A DNA stretch of 64,000 bases from Hypericum androsaemum (Eukaryota > Streptophyta > Magnoliopsida > Malpighiales > Hypericaceae). The notes under the pieces were generated by a model that saw only the letters and a program-made list of their open reading frames with translations, was not told the origin of the DNA and ran no database searches. Below are positions 38,401 through 52,124 of this stretch, piece by piece. Numbering within the stretch: the first letter of the stretch is position 1; every line of letters begins with the position of its first letter. The stretch covers positions 4,521,906 through 4,585,905 of the forward strand of contig OZ023199.1 of assembly GCA_963995505.1 (NCBI GenBank), given 5' to 3'. The position numbers and the translations under genes were made by a program.

Positions 38401-39315
38401 AGAGCTATTGAATTTAATGTCTTAGTAGAAGCCGAGAGGGTAGCTGAAGCTACAAAAGAAGCTCTTAAGCGCAAAATTGCACACGCTGCTTCTGTTGACT
38501 TCCAATCGCCAAGTTTACCACCTAAGCTTCGCATAGAACCTGACGACCCTGAGGATGTTGTAAGTATTGCTTGCATATATGGCTCTTCCTAATAGCTGGA
38601 GGTTTATATTTTTCTTCCGTTTTAAATTTGTATTTATGTAAACCGGTTACTACTTAACCATTCTTGCATATTCTAAACTTGGATGGATTAGTTCTCTTTT
38701 AACTCATTCGAGTCGCCTGTTTTTTGTGCTCCCTTTTATATACCTTTCCATATAATGTCTAATATGTAAGCCATAACAAAACATTATTTCCCCTAATACC
38801 TGAAAATTGCCGTGTAATGAAGATTGGTTTTAGTCTTAATTTTGAGCTGATAGTTCATGCTACCCAGTTATGCTGCTATCATGAATCATTTGCAAATTAT
38901 GAAATTTGCAGAAAGCAGCCAAGCGTAAGAAGATACATGCTTTTAAGTCAAAGGTGCGGTTCGAACAACTTGAGGTCTCACAAAATAAGCGGCAAAATGC
39001 ATGGCAGCAGTTCCAGACGACCAAGGGCAAGACTAAAAAGGTTGCCCGTGCCAGAGCTTATTACTCCTTTTTCTATTGGCGATTCGTCTGTGACAAGCTT
39101 GTATCCTTTCCATTGACAATTTGTTTTTTCTCTATCCACTTTCTGTCCAGGTTGGCTTCTTCTCGGGGCGCAAGCGAGAAAGCATTTTCAAGTCTCCCGA
39201 AGATCCGCACGGTAAAGTTGGTGTCACCGGAAGCGGGAAGGGCTTGACGGATTTCCAGAAACGGGAAAAGCACTTGCACCTTAAGGGTGGAAGCATGGAG
39301 GCTGCCGATGATTAG
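35483..39315 (+). CDS. SPF30: SPF30, SMN-related splicing factor with a Tudor domain
   Basis: Eight exons: 35483-35572, 36399-36467, 37132-37251, 37403-37482, 37583-37658, 38383-38559, 38912-39040, 39151-39315. All phases join into 301 aa, the length of the plant family. SPF30/SMNDC1 is a nuclear U2 snRNP-associated protein needed for spliceosome assembly; its Tudor domain binds dimethyl-arginine on Sm proteins. Seen here: a helical N-terminus (ELASNLSTYKEQL), a Tudor domain across exons 4-5 (about 125-165, with VQAVWSEDGEWYEA and YYVSYNEWGNKEE, including the aromatic cage residues), and a basic C-terminal half with KRKKIHAFKSK, FEQLEVSQNKRQN and a GVTGSGKGLTDFQKREKH block, typical of the family. 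GSGKG here is not a nucleotide-binding loop. No fault is seen. Confidence 0.95.
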
Positions 39316-41104
39316 TTTTGTTCCCTTCCTTTGCATGTGGCATATAACTTTTTCCAATTTCTTGCGAGTGAACTTGTTTGTATTCAGATGTGAGGGAACT
39401 GGATAAAGGCAGATGCACCTCCGAGGAGTGTTTTGACATATGTTTTAATGTAGTATGTTCTGTGGGAGGAGATATAGGCTGATTTTCTTGTAGTGAAGTT
39501 TCCTCTCTCTCTGCCCAAATCAGTTAAACCTGCAATTACGGAGAAGAGAGAGAGACCGAAGACAAAACAAATACGATTTGTTAACCGACAAACTGATTAC
39601 GTATGGGTTTGTTGTCAATTCAGAGTTTCTTCCGTATTTTCTGCTGTTCTCGATTACAACGACATCAAGAAGTATTTGTATCGTAAACCCTAATATAGTT
39701 GTCCAATCTTAATAGAACCAGTATACCAATCAACCTAACACACCGATATTGGGTTCATCTGCTACATGGGATTGGGTCCAGAGAGGGGTCTTCGGACCCT
39801 ATGGATCAAAGGGAAGTGGGACTTGCCCCTGGTGGCATTTTTGTAGATTAGGCAATAAGCATGGGCAATATTGAAAAATGCGATGTTAAATATACCCAAC
39901 TACAAAATAGGAATCGTCATTGGATGAATCAAATGAGAATCATAGTTTTCATAATATAAAATCGGCGAATTATAATTCGAATTCGTCTAAATTCAAACCG
40001 TGGTCACCCAATCAAACTACATATGTGCATTTTATGCGTTTAAACCACAAGGTCATACCAAAAAATAGACAAAATCACAAGGTGCTAAAGTGAACTTATC
40101 TCTAAAAATAATTGTATATTTAAATTATGAATAATTTATGAAGAGACCTGAATGACTTTTTTATGAAAGCTTCTACAAGTTCAAACAAATGGGTGACCAT
40201 GAATAGAATCTGATTCATCAAAAATTTGATTTGAATTCAATTCGGCTTATACGAGTCCGATTCGTATTCAAATTTGTCATTGAACGCATGAAATGCGGAT
40301 CATATCTTTCATACTTCCAATTTGACAAATTATAATTCGAATGTGAACAGTGAACCTTTACATTAAGCCATTCACGAGGAGAAAAAGTTGGAACGTCATT
40401 GCCGGGATGATAAGAAGTCAGAAACATAGATACAGTGGGGAACCATGGCTGTCTTTTTCTCGGACATTTTCTAATGCAAACCATACAACAAATGTCCACG
40501 GAGAAAGATATGGCCCCTACTCCAACACCAAAACATGTCGGAGACATGTTTTATTGGCGGTAACTTTAACCTGTTTATAATTATAACTAATAACCGTTGG
40601 GCAGAAAACAAGACACCCATTATGCTTATTGCTTCTTTCGTATGCTCATAATCTCTCTCAAAATATCATTACTTTTGTGACTAGCGGGTTCTGATTAAAT
40701 CAGTCACATCTTATTCGATAAAGTTCTTCTAATCAAATTTTAATACAATTACGTTTTTGGACTTAAACTCGAGACAACTGACTAAATGTCAGAGATTAGA
40801 TAAATCTGAGAGACTTTTTCCTCAACTAATATCGCACTAACTACATCAATTGGGATATGTAGGAGGATATGTTAACTAGTAAGATCCCCATGATCAAGGA
40901 ACTTTTGTGCACTAATAGAGGAGAAACATGAACAGAATGCATTGAACTCATATTGGATTATATTTTAATAATTCCTCATAGATACAGTGCGACCACTATA
41001 AAGTCGGTGATGCTGCGCATCTTTTCTATCCTAAAAGGTATATGTGCATGTGAAATTCGTTTATTTTTCACTACTCTTTTGGCAAGAGATGGGGGCCAAC
41101 TCCT
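39316..41104. other. Spacer downstream of SPF30
   Basis: The first few hundred bases are the SPF30 3' untranslated region. The rest is AT-rich. The phrase AAATTATAATTCGAATGTG at 40326 resembles GAATTATAATTCGAATTCG at 39967, perhaps part of an old repeat. No exon is recognised. Confidence 0.45.
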
Positions 41105-41113
41105 ATACAAGAA

Positions 41114-41598
41114 GAACCGGATTTGGTTCTGGACATGTATTTTTGTCTAGGACCGTTCTGGCACACGCAATGGATTAGTCAGTTATGATGTAATGGGTTG
41201 ATCACTTATGATGTAATGGTTCGACAAGCAATGGGTTGGTCAGTTATGATACAATAGTTCGACACGCGCTAAATTGGTTAGTTATGATGTAATGGGTTGC
41301 TCAGGACACGCAATGGGTTGGTCAGTTATGATACAATGGTTCGACACGCGATGGGTTGGTCAGTTATGATACAATGGTTCGACACGCGATGGGTTGGTCA
41401 GTTATGATACAATGGTTTGGTTTGACACGCAATAGGTTAGTCAGTTATGATACAATGGTTCGACACGCACTGGATTGGTCAGTTATGATATAATGGTTCT
41501 CCTAGTTATGATGAAATGGTTCGAACATTTATGATAAAATAGTTTTGCTTTTCCAGGACAGTCCTGGACAAGTGAGTCCAGCACCAAATCCTATCCCA
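41114..41598. mobile_element. Small Mutator-like MITE filled with a minisatellite
   Basis: A 485-bp element flanked by a 9-bp direct repeat ATACAAGAA (41105-41113 and 41599-41607). About 45 bp at each end are inverted repeats: the left has GGATTTGGTTCTGGAC and TGTCTAGGACCGTTCTGG; the complement of the right has GGATTTGGTGCTGGAC and TGTCCAGGACTGTCCTGG. The interior is almost all tandem repeat and there is no open frame. Confidence 0.72.
41158..41549. repeat. ~38-bp minisatellite inside the MITE
   Basis: About eight to ten copies of a 38-bp unit (GACACGCGATGGGTTGGTC then AGTTATGATACAATGGTTC). Two or three copies near 41300-41410 are almost identical, so expansion was recent, while the edges are worn. 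Confidence 0.8.
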
Positions 41599-41607
41599 AT
41601 ACAAGAA

Positions 41608-42374
41608 CATTAATGTTATCAAGGGTTAGTTCATTTTTTTTACTGCATGATATCCGGATATTCACTGAACCGATTAATCAAGATTCGAATCGGGTAAGAT
41701 TTTTAACAAATTTCTCTCAACAAATATTTAACATAAATACATTCCCAAGGATTCAAATTCGAATTCTCTAAATAAAGCTAGAACAATTCTCTTATCAATT
41801 AATCTAAGTGTTCATCGATGTTAGTTAGTAATTAGGACAAACTGAGATATGTTTTTTATATAATGACTTTTTTAAATAAGTCAGCTTTTATTAATAAAAA
41901 AAAAAGAAATAAAAAGTTACATGAAAATCAACCCGCTAACTCTCATGTGGAAAGCTTATGAAATCCGAAAGACATTAGGCCGCTCCTTCCCCTTCAAGAG
42001 CTCCTATTTTGGACCAGGTTGCTAATCCCATTTCTTGCGATCCCGTGATAAAATCTGCAGTAAAATCCCATTTCTTGCGATCCCGGTTGCTAATCCCCTA
42101 TACACGGTAAAATCCGCATGGTTGCCCGATTTGTTGAGTTACTGCTAACTTCAAGGTACCATATTTGAATATATTATCATTATTATTTTCGTGGGACGTA
42201 TATTATAATTTGTATTTAGAAGGTTAAGACTTAAACATGGTCTTTCTTTCATTCTTTCCATTATAACTCTTTTACATGTAGCACTACAATTGACATTATG
42301 TGAGATCACTTCACTTGAACATAATAACACCAATAATGTGCCATTTTCATGACCTCCTTATTTTCTAGTGTCAA
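41608..42374. other. Spacer and NPF 3' flank
   Basis: The phrase CCCATTTCTTGCGATCCCG occurs twice (about 42028 and 42067), a short direct repeat. The last part is the probable 3' untranslated region of the minus-strand transporter gene. No other gene is seen. Confidence 0.45.
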
Positions 42375-45300
42375 CTACGGTATATTTTCATCTCCAACAT
42401 GCTTAGAAGAAATGAAACCAAAATGGTTGAATCCCTCTCCATCTGTGACAGTCTCTGGATCACTTGCTGTTGTGGATGGAAGATTGCTAGAAGCATACCA
42501 ATTAGCCCAAAACAAGTAGTGAAGGAAATTGATGAAGCTAAGGATTGCAAGCATCCAATAGAAGAGGTCAAGCCTGTCCTTATTTAGATCATTCTCACTT
42601 AGCCATCCATTGGTTGAAGAGCTTGAGGTGATCTTGTTCACTAGGGAGACCAACAAGGAGCTTAGGTAAAACCCAAATGAGTAGGAGCAATATGTCATAG
42701 CTGTTAGGAATGATTGCATCCCTTTCAATGATTGTTTGTAGAAGAACTCAATTAGGCCAACAGCTGTCAGCATTTCGGACAGCCCGAAAATCAAGAACTG
42801 GGGTGTGATCCAGAATACGGATATGATGGCGCCGGATCCTGCCGCGTCCCGCCTCTTCTTCTCCATGATGGCCGCGGCCACCATGGAGAATGTGGCGGCG
42901 AAGAGGCCCGCGCCAATGCGTTGCAAAGGCGAAATCCCGGACTCGTGGCCCGTGATCTTGCGCGCGAACGGGACGAAGAACGTGTCGTAGAGCGGGACGA
43001 CGAATACGAGGATGATGTAAGGGATGGACTGGAGGGATGCTGGAGGGATGTGGAAGGAGTTGGCGAGCTTGGTGTCCATAGAACTTCCTTGTTGGACCGA
43101 AAAGGTTTGGAGCTGAGCCAAGATTGTGTTGAAGACTATTGTGCAAGAGAAAATTGGGATGACCGATATGAGGATCTTGACTTGCTCAACCTGAGTCACA
43201 GTGCACAATCTCCATGGACTCTCTTTTGCATTGTTTCCATCTTGGATTTTGATGCATGCTTTGTCTAGGAACCTGAAAGTTACATAATTTGTTAATCATC
43301 CATAAAGTTTAAGTTATTTTGTGATTCATGCGAATGAAAAAACACGAGAATATTATATTTACGTGGCAAATCCTAACCGGGAGGAAAACCAGAGACACAA
43401 GAAGAGAATTGCATATTGTAAATCAACCGATACAAAAATCGTGAAAACTACAAAGATGGTATTATATTTTAGCGTAATTGGGAAACAACTTATCATTCAT
43501 TCTGGGTTATCTTTCAATTGTTGCATAGTTCACTCATTAATTACCAAATCAATTTACTATGTTCCAAGTATATACTATATCGAATCCGAGTTCGAATTCT
43601 TAAGTACATCATTATTTTGTCGTCTTTAAAATATCTTATATGAATTGAATTTGGATTAGCCGACTTAGTAGATGTTGGATACGCATTAACCAAAAAATAT
43701 ATCCGATATGATGAATAACAGATTTGATGTATCCAATACGAAACTTTTGAAGCCAATGAAACTCTACCTAAATGGGGGCGGTAGGGGCTTAGGGAACAAG
43801 ATAAATCCGCAACTTCAAAAAGCTCTTAACGATGTCAACGATAGAAATAAAATGATGCAGATAGTGGAAACTTTATCAAACTTAGGATTAGATACATTAA
43901 ATTAGCAAATCTATATGATTAGTCCTAACACATCCATTTATTTACTTGGATGAGTTGCTAAGTTGGAATTGCCCACGGCTCAAATGATAAATGAATTGTA
44001 TTTTTTTAAGACGGTTATTAGTTTAAGTCTTGCTAATATAAAACATAATATTAAGAAAACTTATATTTAGTCATAAATAGTACAAGAACAAGAACTAGAG
44101 ATTTAGAAAGAAAAAAAAGTTAAGAGTTGTCCCTCCAACTACTCTATAGTGCAAGTCCATCGATGGAAACATACAATATTACATGTCAACTCTCATTTTT
44201 CAATTGGCGGTGGGGTCTGTTTGGAGTTTTCGTCTCCGACAAAATTCTCTCTCTTTATCATTACACTAAAATTCCGGATCCAATATGTATATTCCTTGTA
44301 ATTATAGAACATGATTCTGTGTACCAACTTTCGCAATTAATTACTGTTTTATTCATGGTTTATTTATCATAGATGTAACGGATATGTATATATATATGTG
44401 TATTTATATTTATCATAGAAATTATATGGGAAAATACACATTGGGACTGAAATAATATACTAATTTAAGATTACCCGAATCTTTGAGTGTGAGGTAAATG
44501 ATCAGAGCTATAGGACTTTCCGACTGTGTTGCTGTTTGATAAACAGTTGGAGCTTCCGTAAAGCATTTGCGGGTTAGATGGAGGACTAAGCTCCCTCTTT
44601 GCTATTGCTGCTACAAAAACCTGAAAACAAAATATTATTTGAAAAAAAATCTTTGTACATTTTTCGACACTTGAGTGAACCCAAAAAATATGTTAATTTT
44701 TTTAATAAATAGAGCTTAAATAATTAATTAATAATCTGATCATGTCTTAATTAATTAGGTAAAAATTTACCGATCTCAACACTACTATCGAGTGACATGT
44801 TCCTCTTGCAAATTCTTCACTATTTGGATTATTTTTTGGACAAAAATACCCAAAATATAATTAGGAAGAAATTTTGGTTTTGAATTTTTAAGAAAAAAAA
44901 TCAAATAATGAAAAGGCTCCTCTGCCTCTCTCCTAATATTTTTTATATGATTTTTTTTGTGATTTATAACTTTTAATTTAGTGATAGTTATGGGTATTTT
45001 TATCCAAATATATTGTACAAATTATGAGGTGTCAATCAGAAAAATTTCTATCTTTTGGTAGGATATTTTTAAACCACAGAGTAACGGTGTGCAAATTGGC
45101 GGGACCATAAGTTACTAACCTGAGCAATGGGGGTGAAAATACTGCCTCGAGGCGGCTTGTTCCTATAATAAACAGTACCAAAGACCAAGCTGATGAGTCC
45201 CATAGCCATAGCAGCAGCAGAGACACCGAATCCGACATCCATCCCAGAGTGTGTCTGGACCCAGACCAGCAGGGTCAGTGCCACGAGCTCACCCACGGAG

Positions 45301-48300
45301 AATGCCAAGTAGGCGGCATTGAAGTACTTGGAGAGCTTCTTGGACTGGGTCGGGCTGGCCTGGCCGAACTGATCCGCCCCGTGGGCGATCATGTTCGGCT
45401 TGACACAGCCACTACCCAGTGCCACCAAGTACAAGGCCACAAAGAATATTAGAGCCTGGATCCCTTTCGCCTCTTCGCAGCGCCCTCCTTCGATTAAAAT
45501 GTCGCATTGAGGTGGTTTCAGTTGGGGGAGGTGTGCTTGCACCGATAATAATATGAATCCCTGCAATATAACAAAAAATCAAAGACTCAAATCTATTGAT
45601 AATTATGTTTTATAATTTCGAATAATTAGTGAACCGTACCCTTATTTATTCAAGTATCACAATATAATTTCATGTGATATTAAATCACACATGCGGATGT
45701 AGTAGATAATAGCAATTGGGGTGTGCTGACGTTTGCATTTAGTAATCGCCACCTTATCATCGAAAGATCTTATGATTTGTTATTCTCTCTCAGAAAATTT
45801 GTCGCCCTACTTGTAAAAATATTATTAGAAGAATTATTTTCTAAATAAATTTCAATAGTATTTGACTCTAAATATTAGTGATTAAAAAAATCTTCGAAAA
45901 ATATAGTTTGTTGTTGACCTCTACAAAGTTCATTTTTTGTACATACACATGCTCACACATAGATTCCCACAAGGGCCTCTGTTTGTGTATATATGAACAA
46001 CAAAAGCGACGTGAGATTTTTAATGGGTGAATATTTTGGATATTGACAAAATCCAAACTTATGTGTTCCCTTTTCCTTCTTTGAAAGGATTTGGTATCAG
46101 AAAATTTATTAACCTAGATTGAAGTTCCATATGATCTCAAATAGTTCAAAAATTTTTCTTATCCTAATGTAACCGCTAACTCCTTTATTTCATATGTATG
46201 TGTTCTAATATAGATAACTAATCATTATTAGACCTGGCAATTCTCGACTCTAAATGAATACCAAAGATACACCAAAAAAATATAGATAAGATCATGAAGA
46301 GACAACAATTAATATCATCTCATCACAGCTGGCACTGCTAGGAACAGGAATAGTGAAGACAAGAAATAAAAAGAAAAAGGTGAGATGGGATAGAGAGAGG
46401 GAGAGAAAAGGAAAGGCATACAGAAAGTTCCACAAAGCCAAAGATGAGCATGGTCCAGAAGCACCCAAGATAAGAGTCGGAGAGGTAACCACCAAGGAGG
46501 GCCAATATAAAGACTGTCCCAACAAAGTTGGTCACTACATTTGCTGACTTTGACAGCGACATGTGCATCTCATTTATCACATATGTTATAAGGTTGTTCC
46601 CTACTGCTGCTATTCCCATTATCTCAAATGCTTGCAGCCCTGAAATCAATGAAATAATGTTGTTAGAATATTCATATATAACTCGAAAATATAAAATAAT
46701 CGGCACGTGGAGTCTAATACTCCTGGAATTTATTAAAATTGTTATAATCAAAGTATCTAACCCAAAATTTTAAGATAACGAACATATGAATTTTTTACAC
46801 TTGTAAATAAGTTAATTTCAACATGTTTCCTCAAATGAAATTTCTTTGAACCACTTGGCTGAAGTTTGTATGACACTTTCCCTCACATGACGTGATATAT
46901 GTATCGTGTGACTGATGGATAGAACTTACTCAAATTCTATATTAGAATCTTCATAACAAGCCAAATAATATTCGACCTTATTAATATGTAAAAATATACC
47001 ATTACAAATGATATCGCACATTAGAATTGAAATTAACTCGTGCATTTTTTATAAGATTTAGATTTCTAAACATCAATTAATTTTAAATTTTGGGTTGTAT
47101 AATAATTTTGATAATTGAAATTCAGAAACTGACTGCAACTAGTACATGCCTAGACAAAAAGTTTTGTTTGACCTATCATTGTATACATCCACGACTCTGA
47201 TAATTAATTAATCACCAATCATGAACTTCAAAGGATAAGAAATGTATAAGAAAAGACTCGGGATATTTATATATTGTCAGAGAGTCAGAGAGAGAGTGAT
47301 CCGTTTTTGTTGACTGACATGTATCAACACCCTCTATTATTATGTTTTTTTATATAGACCTCTATTATTAAGTTTTTTAACTTCTCGTATTGATTAAGAA
47401 CTATCCGATGATATTTATGAATGACTTTGATTATGATATATTTTCTTGCCAAAAAAATTAACACTTGGAATAACTCCAAATTATCATGATAACTGAGAGG
47501 AGCTAAAAAAATAGAAATTTTGAGTGTCTGAAGTTCGATGTTGAAGGAAAATAAATTGGACAAGGAATACGACCATAAGGAATCTTTGACATTATCGGTG
47601 AGTACTTCGAAGTGGAATCCAATGACTTTCAAACAATCACATGCAATACGTATAGTTCCAGTTAGGCAAGGTCTATAGTGGCAGATATAATAAAAAAATA
47701 TGGCATATGTGATTAAAATTATAATCGGGTTATAGTTTCAATTATTGGTGTATAACCAAACAATCACTAATTAAGAGAGCAAAATGCTGCAGAGAAGAAA
47801 TTAAGGAAAATTTAACCAGAAAAAAACTATGCATGCATGAATTCTATTACTATGTAACATCAGGTGATGTCCTTATATTTCTTTTGTGATTTTCTAATAT
47901 TTCTCATTATTAATTTTTTTATAAAGATATAGAAAATAAAAAACCTAAATAATGAATCAACGGTTAAATAAATTATTTAAAATTTCTTAAATGACCATTA
48001 CAAACAATTCAAAGTAAACTTTCAAACTTTCATAAATATTCTTTTGACTTTCCATGAACTTTGAAGTAAGCATCGTTAACTATAGTTGGCAAGAATTTAT
48101 GGGGGGAATCATCACGAATGTAAATACTAATATATTTTTATTAATAAATAAAATTTAGCTAAGAGCTATCTCTAGTGACCTCAACATGGATTGTAGTGTA
48201 AAAAGGGTGAATTAATCGAAGCAACCAGTGTATCGTGTGTGTATATATACAATTAATGTGTTAAAATTTGGAATTAAATTGGCAGTCAAAGCAGATCCCC

Positions 48301-48573
48301 AACTAGAAAGGCTACTAGGTCCTTTCTTATATAAAACGTGGGAAACGTACAAACTGCCCAAATTCTAGTCAAAGCGGGAGGTTTGTATGCCCGATTGAAC
48401 AAGAAATGATCGGTTGAACCGGAAAATTAGAAAAAAAATAGAGGGCTAAATTGGAAATTACCAAGCACAAAAACTGCAGCTCTAGTCCCACCGTGCTTGT
48501 TGGTGTTAGAAGGTCTGCCTCTCCAATCAACTGTACCATCTTCATTATTACTAACAATATTCTTGCTGCTCAT
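42375..48573 (-). CDS. NRT1/PTR family (NPF) transporter, NPF4-like
   Basis: Exons in transcript order: 48573-48462, 46639-46422, 45560-45120, 44620-44475, 43272-42375. Phases join into 604 aa. NPF proteins are 12-helix plasma-membrane or tonoplast proton-coupled transporters of nitrate, peptides or hormones. NPF4 members include transporters of abscisic acid and gibberellin, but the substrate here cannot be read from sequence. Seen: DWRGRPS at the start; NVVTNFVGTVFILALLGGY..SDSYLG in helices 2-3; LGSGCVKPNMIAHGADQF in the helix 4-5 region; FNAAYLAFSVGE; a long hydrophilic central loop (exon 4 and start of exon 5); SPWRLCTVTQVEQVK; and hydrophobic C-terminal helices. The first-helix ExxER proton-coupling motif is replaced by QAFEI. 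Introns are long and AT-rich. A TATATA stretch and a GA-rich leader lie 15-50 bases upstream of the ATG. Confidence 0.93.
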
Positions 48574-51458
48574 TTCTTCCTACCCTCTCTCTCTCTCTCT
48601 TCTCGATTTGTATATATTTGTTGCTATGGAAAGAGAAGAATTCGTCTTACTCTTAGATGAAGTTGAAGCATGCAAAGAGCAAGAGGATCATCCTTAATTT
48701 ATAGGTGCACATCCCTTGCACAAAGGCCTTGTTATGGCGGAAGTTAGTACAAGTGATAAAAATTTAGATTCGCTTAAGAATGTCTTGAGCTTACATCGTA
48801 CGAATGCGAAAATCATTATTGAAAGAATCACTCTTAAAATAGGATGTGACAATGTTCGACTTTAAATACTAGAAATCTAAATAGAGGCTGCATCTTCCCC
48901 TTTTTTTTCTTGTTTAAATTTATTGTTGGTTTTGTTTGTGTGTGTCTCTCTTTAGATTTTTGTTTCTGGGAGCCCCACCATAAAATGTATGTATGTGGGT
49001 TATTAGACTCATGATGGATGTCGCTCCCCGCAAAAGTTTTCAACCCGAACGCACTTGAACCACGTGGATCGCACTTTTTAATGCGAAATAAAGGAGTTTA
49101 ATCAAGGAAAGTCATTCAATATTTTTCTTCATTAATCCAGAAATAGAGAATTGTCATTGATTAACTATGGAACCAACAAGCACTTGTATATGCTCTTAAA
49201 AAATTAGATTAATTTGGATCAAAGTTATTCTAATTTAATTAGATATTTTAAATTAGAACCTCCAAATATAACAATATTATAAATTTATTAGGAAGAGCTT
49301 TCCACCATAAAAAGATTATACACAGCTTGAATCTATATATTACAAGTTAGTTTAAAAAAAGGATGAAATACAACTGGGTCATGTAGCTGGAGGTAATATA
49401 CCAGAAGGTCCACAAAATTTCATGCTCATCTATGTAGTTTTTTTTAAATAGAAGCGCTTACATCCACTTTTATTAATATCAAAGAAAATAAAAGAAAAGA
49501 AAAGAAAGGAAAAGTTACTTGACAATCCTATGTAGTTGGCAAAATCTCTACCTACCAAAAAAAATACAGTACAATACTCAACTTTATAATAAATACAATT
49601 CATAAGATAATAAAAAAATAATAAACGAATCAGTAACCCGAAATTTCTTCTTCCTCTCTTTCTCATCTCTTTTTTTTCAGATAAATTCTCATCTCCAGGG
49701 AGCGGAGCTTATCCTCCCTAAGACCAACGAAACTCGGTGCTTAGGTTGGATTATATTAGGAGGGCAGGGTGAGTCGATGAGTGACCGTGGAAGAGAGAGA
49801 GAGAGTGAGAAGGGAGGAGAGAGAGAAATTTGTTTTCTTTTTAATTTTTTATTAGATGTTTTAATATTTGTTGTAATGTATTTAGTATAAAGTTGACCAT
49901 TGTACTGTATTTTGGGGCGAGCAGTATATTGGTCCCATATTTTTGTAAGTCAACACAAATTTAACGAATAGGGACCAAGAGGTACGTTTCTGATTAACTA
50001 CGTGAACCCAAATGTATTTTACCCAAAAATTAATATAAACTATAGATAGTTTAGTACGGAACAACGAAATTACAAATGGATATAATATATTCAAATGTTT
50101 TAATTTTTTTCATATGCGACTAAGTGTACAAGTTACAAATTTTTTTTAATTAAAGGTACGCTCTTGGTATCAGTATTCAACAGAATTAAATCGTTCAAAA
50201 TACTACAAAAAGAGTAAAATAATATTCTTAGATTATGTAAAAATGATAATATATCCACATATTTGTTTAATTGGGACAACATGTAGCCGTATATGGGCTT
50301 CCTGTGGCTGATGATCCACATCACATTTCTGTCCCATTTTCTTTAAAAAAAAAGGGTTGAAAATATGCTGTTGGATGGGAGTTGACATTTGGACCGGCTC
50401 TTTTAGTGGCACACTAGCTAGCTAGTTGGACTTGAAGATAAATAATTCTTTACTTTGACTTTTCTATCAATATTTGACTAGTATATACGAAATAACACTT
50501 TCAAAAAGTAAATTTGAAAGAAAGGTTCTCTCTCCCTCCTTATCCACACGCGTGTGAGATATAATTTTTTTTAATACCATCTTAATTTTGGAGATTCATA
50601 GCAGACAAATCCAGATTAAAAATATTAAGATATTTGAAAATTAATAAAATTTTATTTAATATTGTTGTGTTTTTAAAATTTCCAACTTAAAATTTCTTTA
50701 CTAAGTTAAAAAACTACCTCGAATATAAGTGATTGATTGGCACATAGACTCACTTCTATGGAGACTGCCGGCTTAAGTTGATTTGGAATCACACTTGAGC
50801 GGAATTATAACGACTGATTCATCGGTCTATACTCTATCCTCGTCGTTTTGTCCGAGGAAAAAAGGTGGAGTTTCAACGAACTAGAATATTGATTTTTTCT
50901 ATGGGTAAAATTACGGAAACAATCATAATTTAGGGGTATAAATACCTTGAATTTGATAAACAATCTACCAACCCTATCTTATGAGAAGGGATTGAGTCAT
51001 TCCGATAAAAGTTCTTGACAATTGAATGCAATATTTATGGTATTATTTTAGATTTTTTCGTCAATGGTCAAGATTGCACGAAAACATATTTAGTATTTTG
51101 AAAATTTTCGAAAAATCTCAAAAAAATTCCTTAAACCTAACCTAATCCCGATTATGAAGTGCCTTCTCATTGGTTATCCATCGAGCATCAAGATTCTTAA
51201 TGAATATCTTACAAATTTATTAATTGACCTTTCTGTTAATTATGTTCATAGCCTAGATGGACAACCTAGAGCTAGGCATTAAACTCATCGATTAACAACT
51301 TCTACACATTTTCACCCTTAACTTTCCATTATGAAAATGTCCAAGGTTCGGGCTCTTGGCCCAATAAAACACTACTCAAATTCATGTAATATAATAAAAA
51401 TACATAGAATATTGCAATGGGTAGAAGATCATAACATAATGGAGAAGAAAAAAATATT
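48574..51458. other. AT-rich spacer upstream of the NPF gene
   Basis: Contains the NPF promoter with a CT/GA microsatellite (48587-48602) and a further GA run near 49792. Apart from the small LINE-like tail at 49440-49527, I recognise no gene or complete element. Confidence 0.45.
49440..49527 (-). mobile_element. Very short 5'-truncated retroposon tail
   Basis: An 88-bp insert starting with a T run (complement of a poly-A tail), followed by AGCGCTTACATCCACTTTTA and a purine-rich arm. It is flanked by the direct repeat CTATGTAGTT (49430-49439 and 49528-49537). This is the pattern of a severely truncated LINE or SINE insertion. No coding sequence is left. Confidence 0.45.
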
Positions 51459-51851
51459 TGTTGAAGAATGACTCAAAATTAAAGAATTTGTATCTTAGTT
51501 GGATTTTATGTTAGACTCCTAGTAACATTTTATGTTAGACTTTTAATTGGATTATATTTTAGACTCCTAGGTGATTTAGATGGACTACATGGTTGTATTA
51601 AGGTTTGCCTATAAATAAATAGGGGCTCTAGCCCTAAAAGCTGAGTTGAGTTGAGGCAAGCTTGTGTCGACATCAATAAAAGATCTATCTCCCTCCCGTG
51701 GATGTAGGCAGTTCGACGAACCACATAATTTCCTTGTGTGTGTTTCACATTCTTATTTTGTTGCATTAGAACGGAGGCAATTTCGATGTGCATCCATACC
51801 TAGAAAAGGATGATCTCTTAGCAAATTGGTATCAAGAGCTTTCAGGGAAAG

Positions 51852-52124
51852 GTGATTGATTTTGGCGCGAAGTTTGACCATGCAAAGTTCGATGGAACGA
51901 TAAATTTGGGATTACGGCAAAGGTGTGTAAAGGATTTGTTAGTTCAGCAAGGAATTCTCAAAGCTAAGACAGAAAATCGAAGAGACAAAAAAGGTGGAAG
52001 AGCATCCAAGTCGGTGTCAAAGAAGTTCAATGGAAGTTGCTTCAAAGGGCATATGAAGAGGGACTATCAAGGACGAACTGGGAATCGAGATAATGAGGAA
52101 ACAAGATCGATATCCACAAACTAG
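51852..52124 (+). pseudogene. Copia gag remnant
   Basis: An open frame of 90 codons starting 28 bases after the LTR joins two gag pieces. The first is KFDGTINLGLRQRCVKDLL, close to the copia gag start. The second is a worn zinc knuckle CFKGHMKRDY, in which the second and last cysteines of the usual CCHC are lost. The middle of gag is missing. Confidence 0.75.

Noticed and set aside
41158..41549. 38-bp repeats as a CRISPR array
   Set aside because: The units are contiguous with no unique spacers, the genome is a plant's, and inverted ends show a MITE.
41860..41940. Second truncated LINE tail (T run plus TTTTATTAATAAAAA)
   Set aside because: It resembles the tail at 49440, but I could not find flanking direct repeats.
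42748..43268. Long open frames on the plus strand and in other frames across NPF exon 5
   Set aside because: They are shadows of the GC-rich minus-strand exon and have no domain.
43320..43920. Possible LTR fragment or gene in NPF intron 4
   Set aside because: The open frame at 43321-43629 has no recognisable domain and no paired repeat was found.
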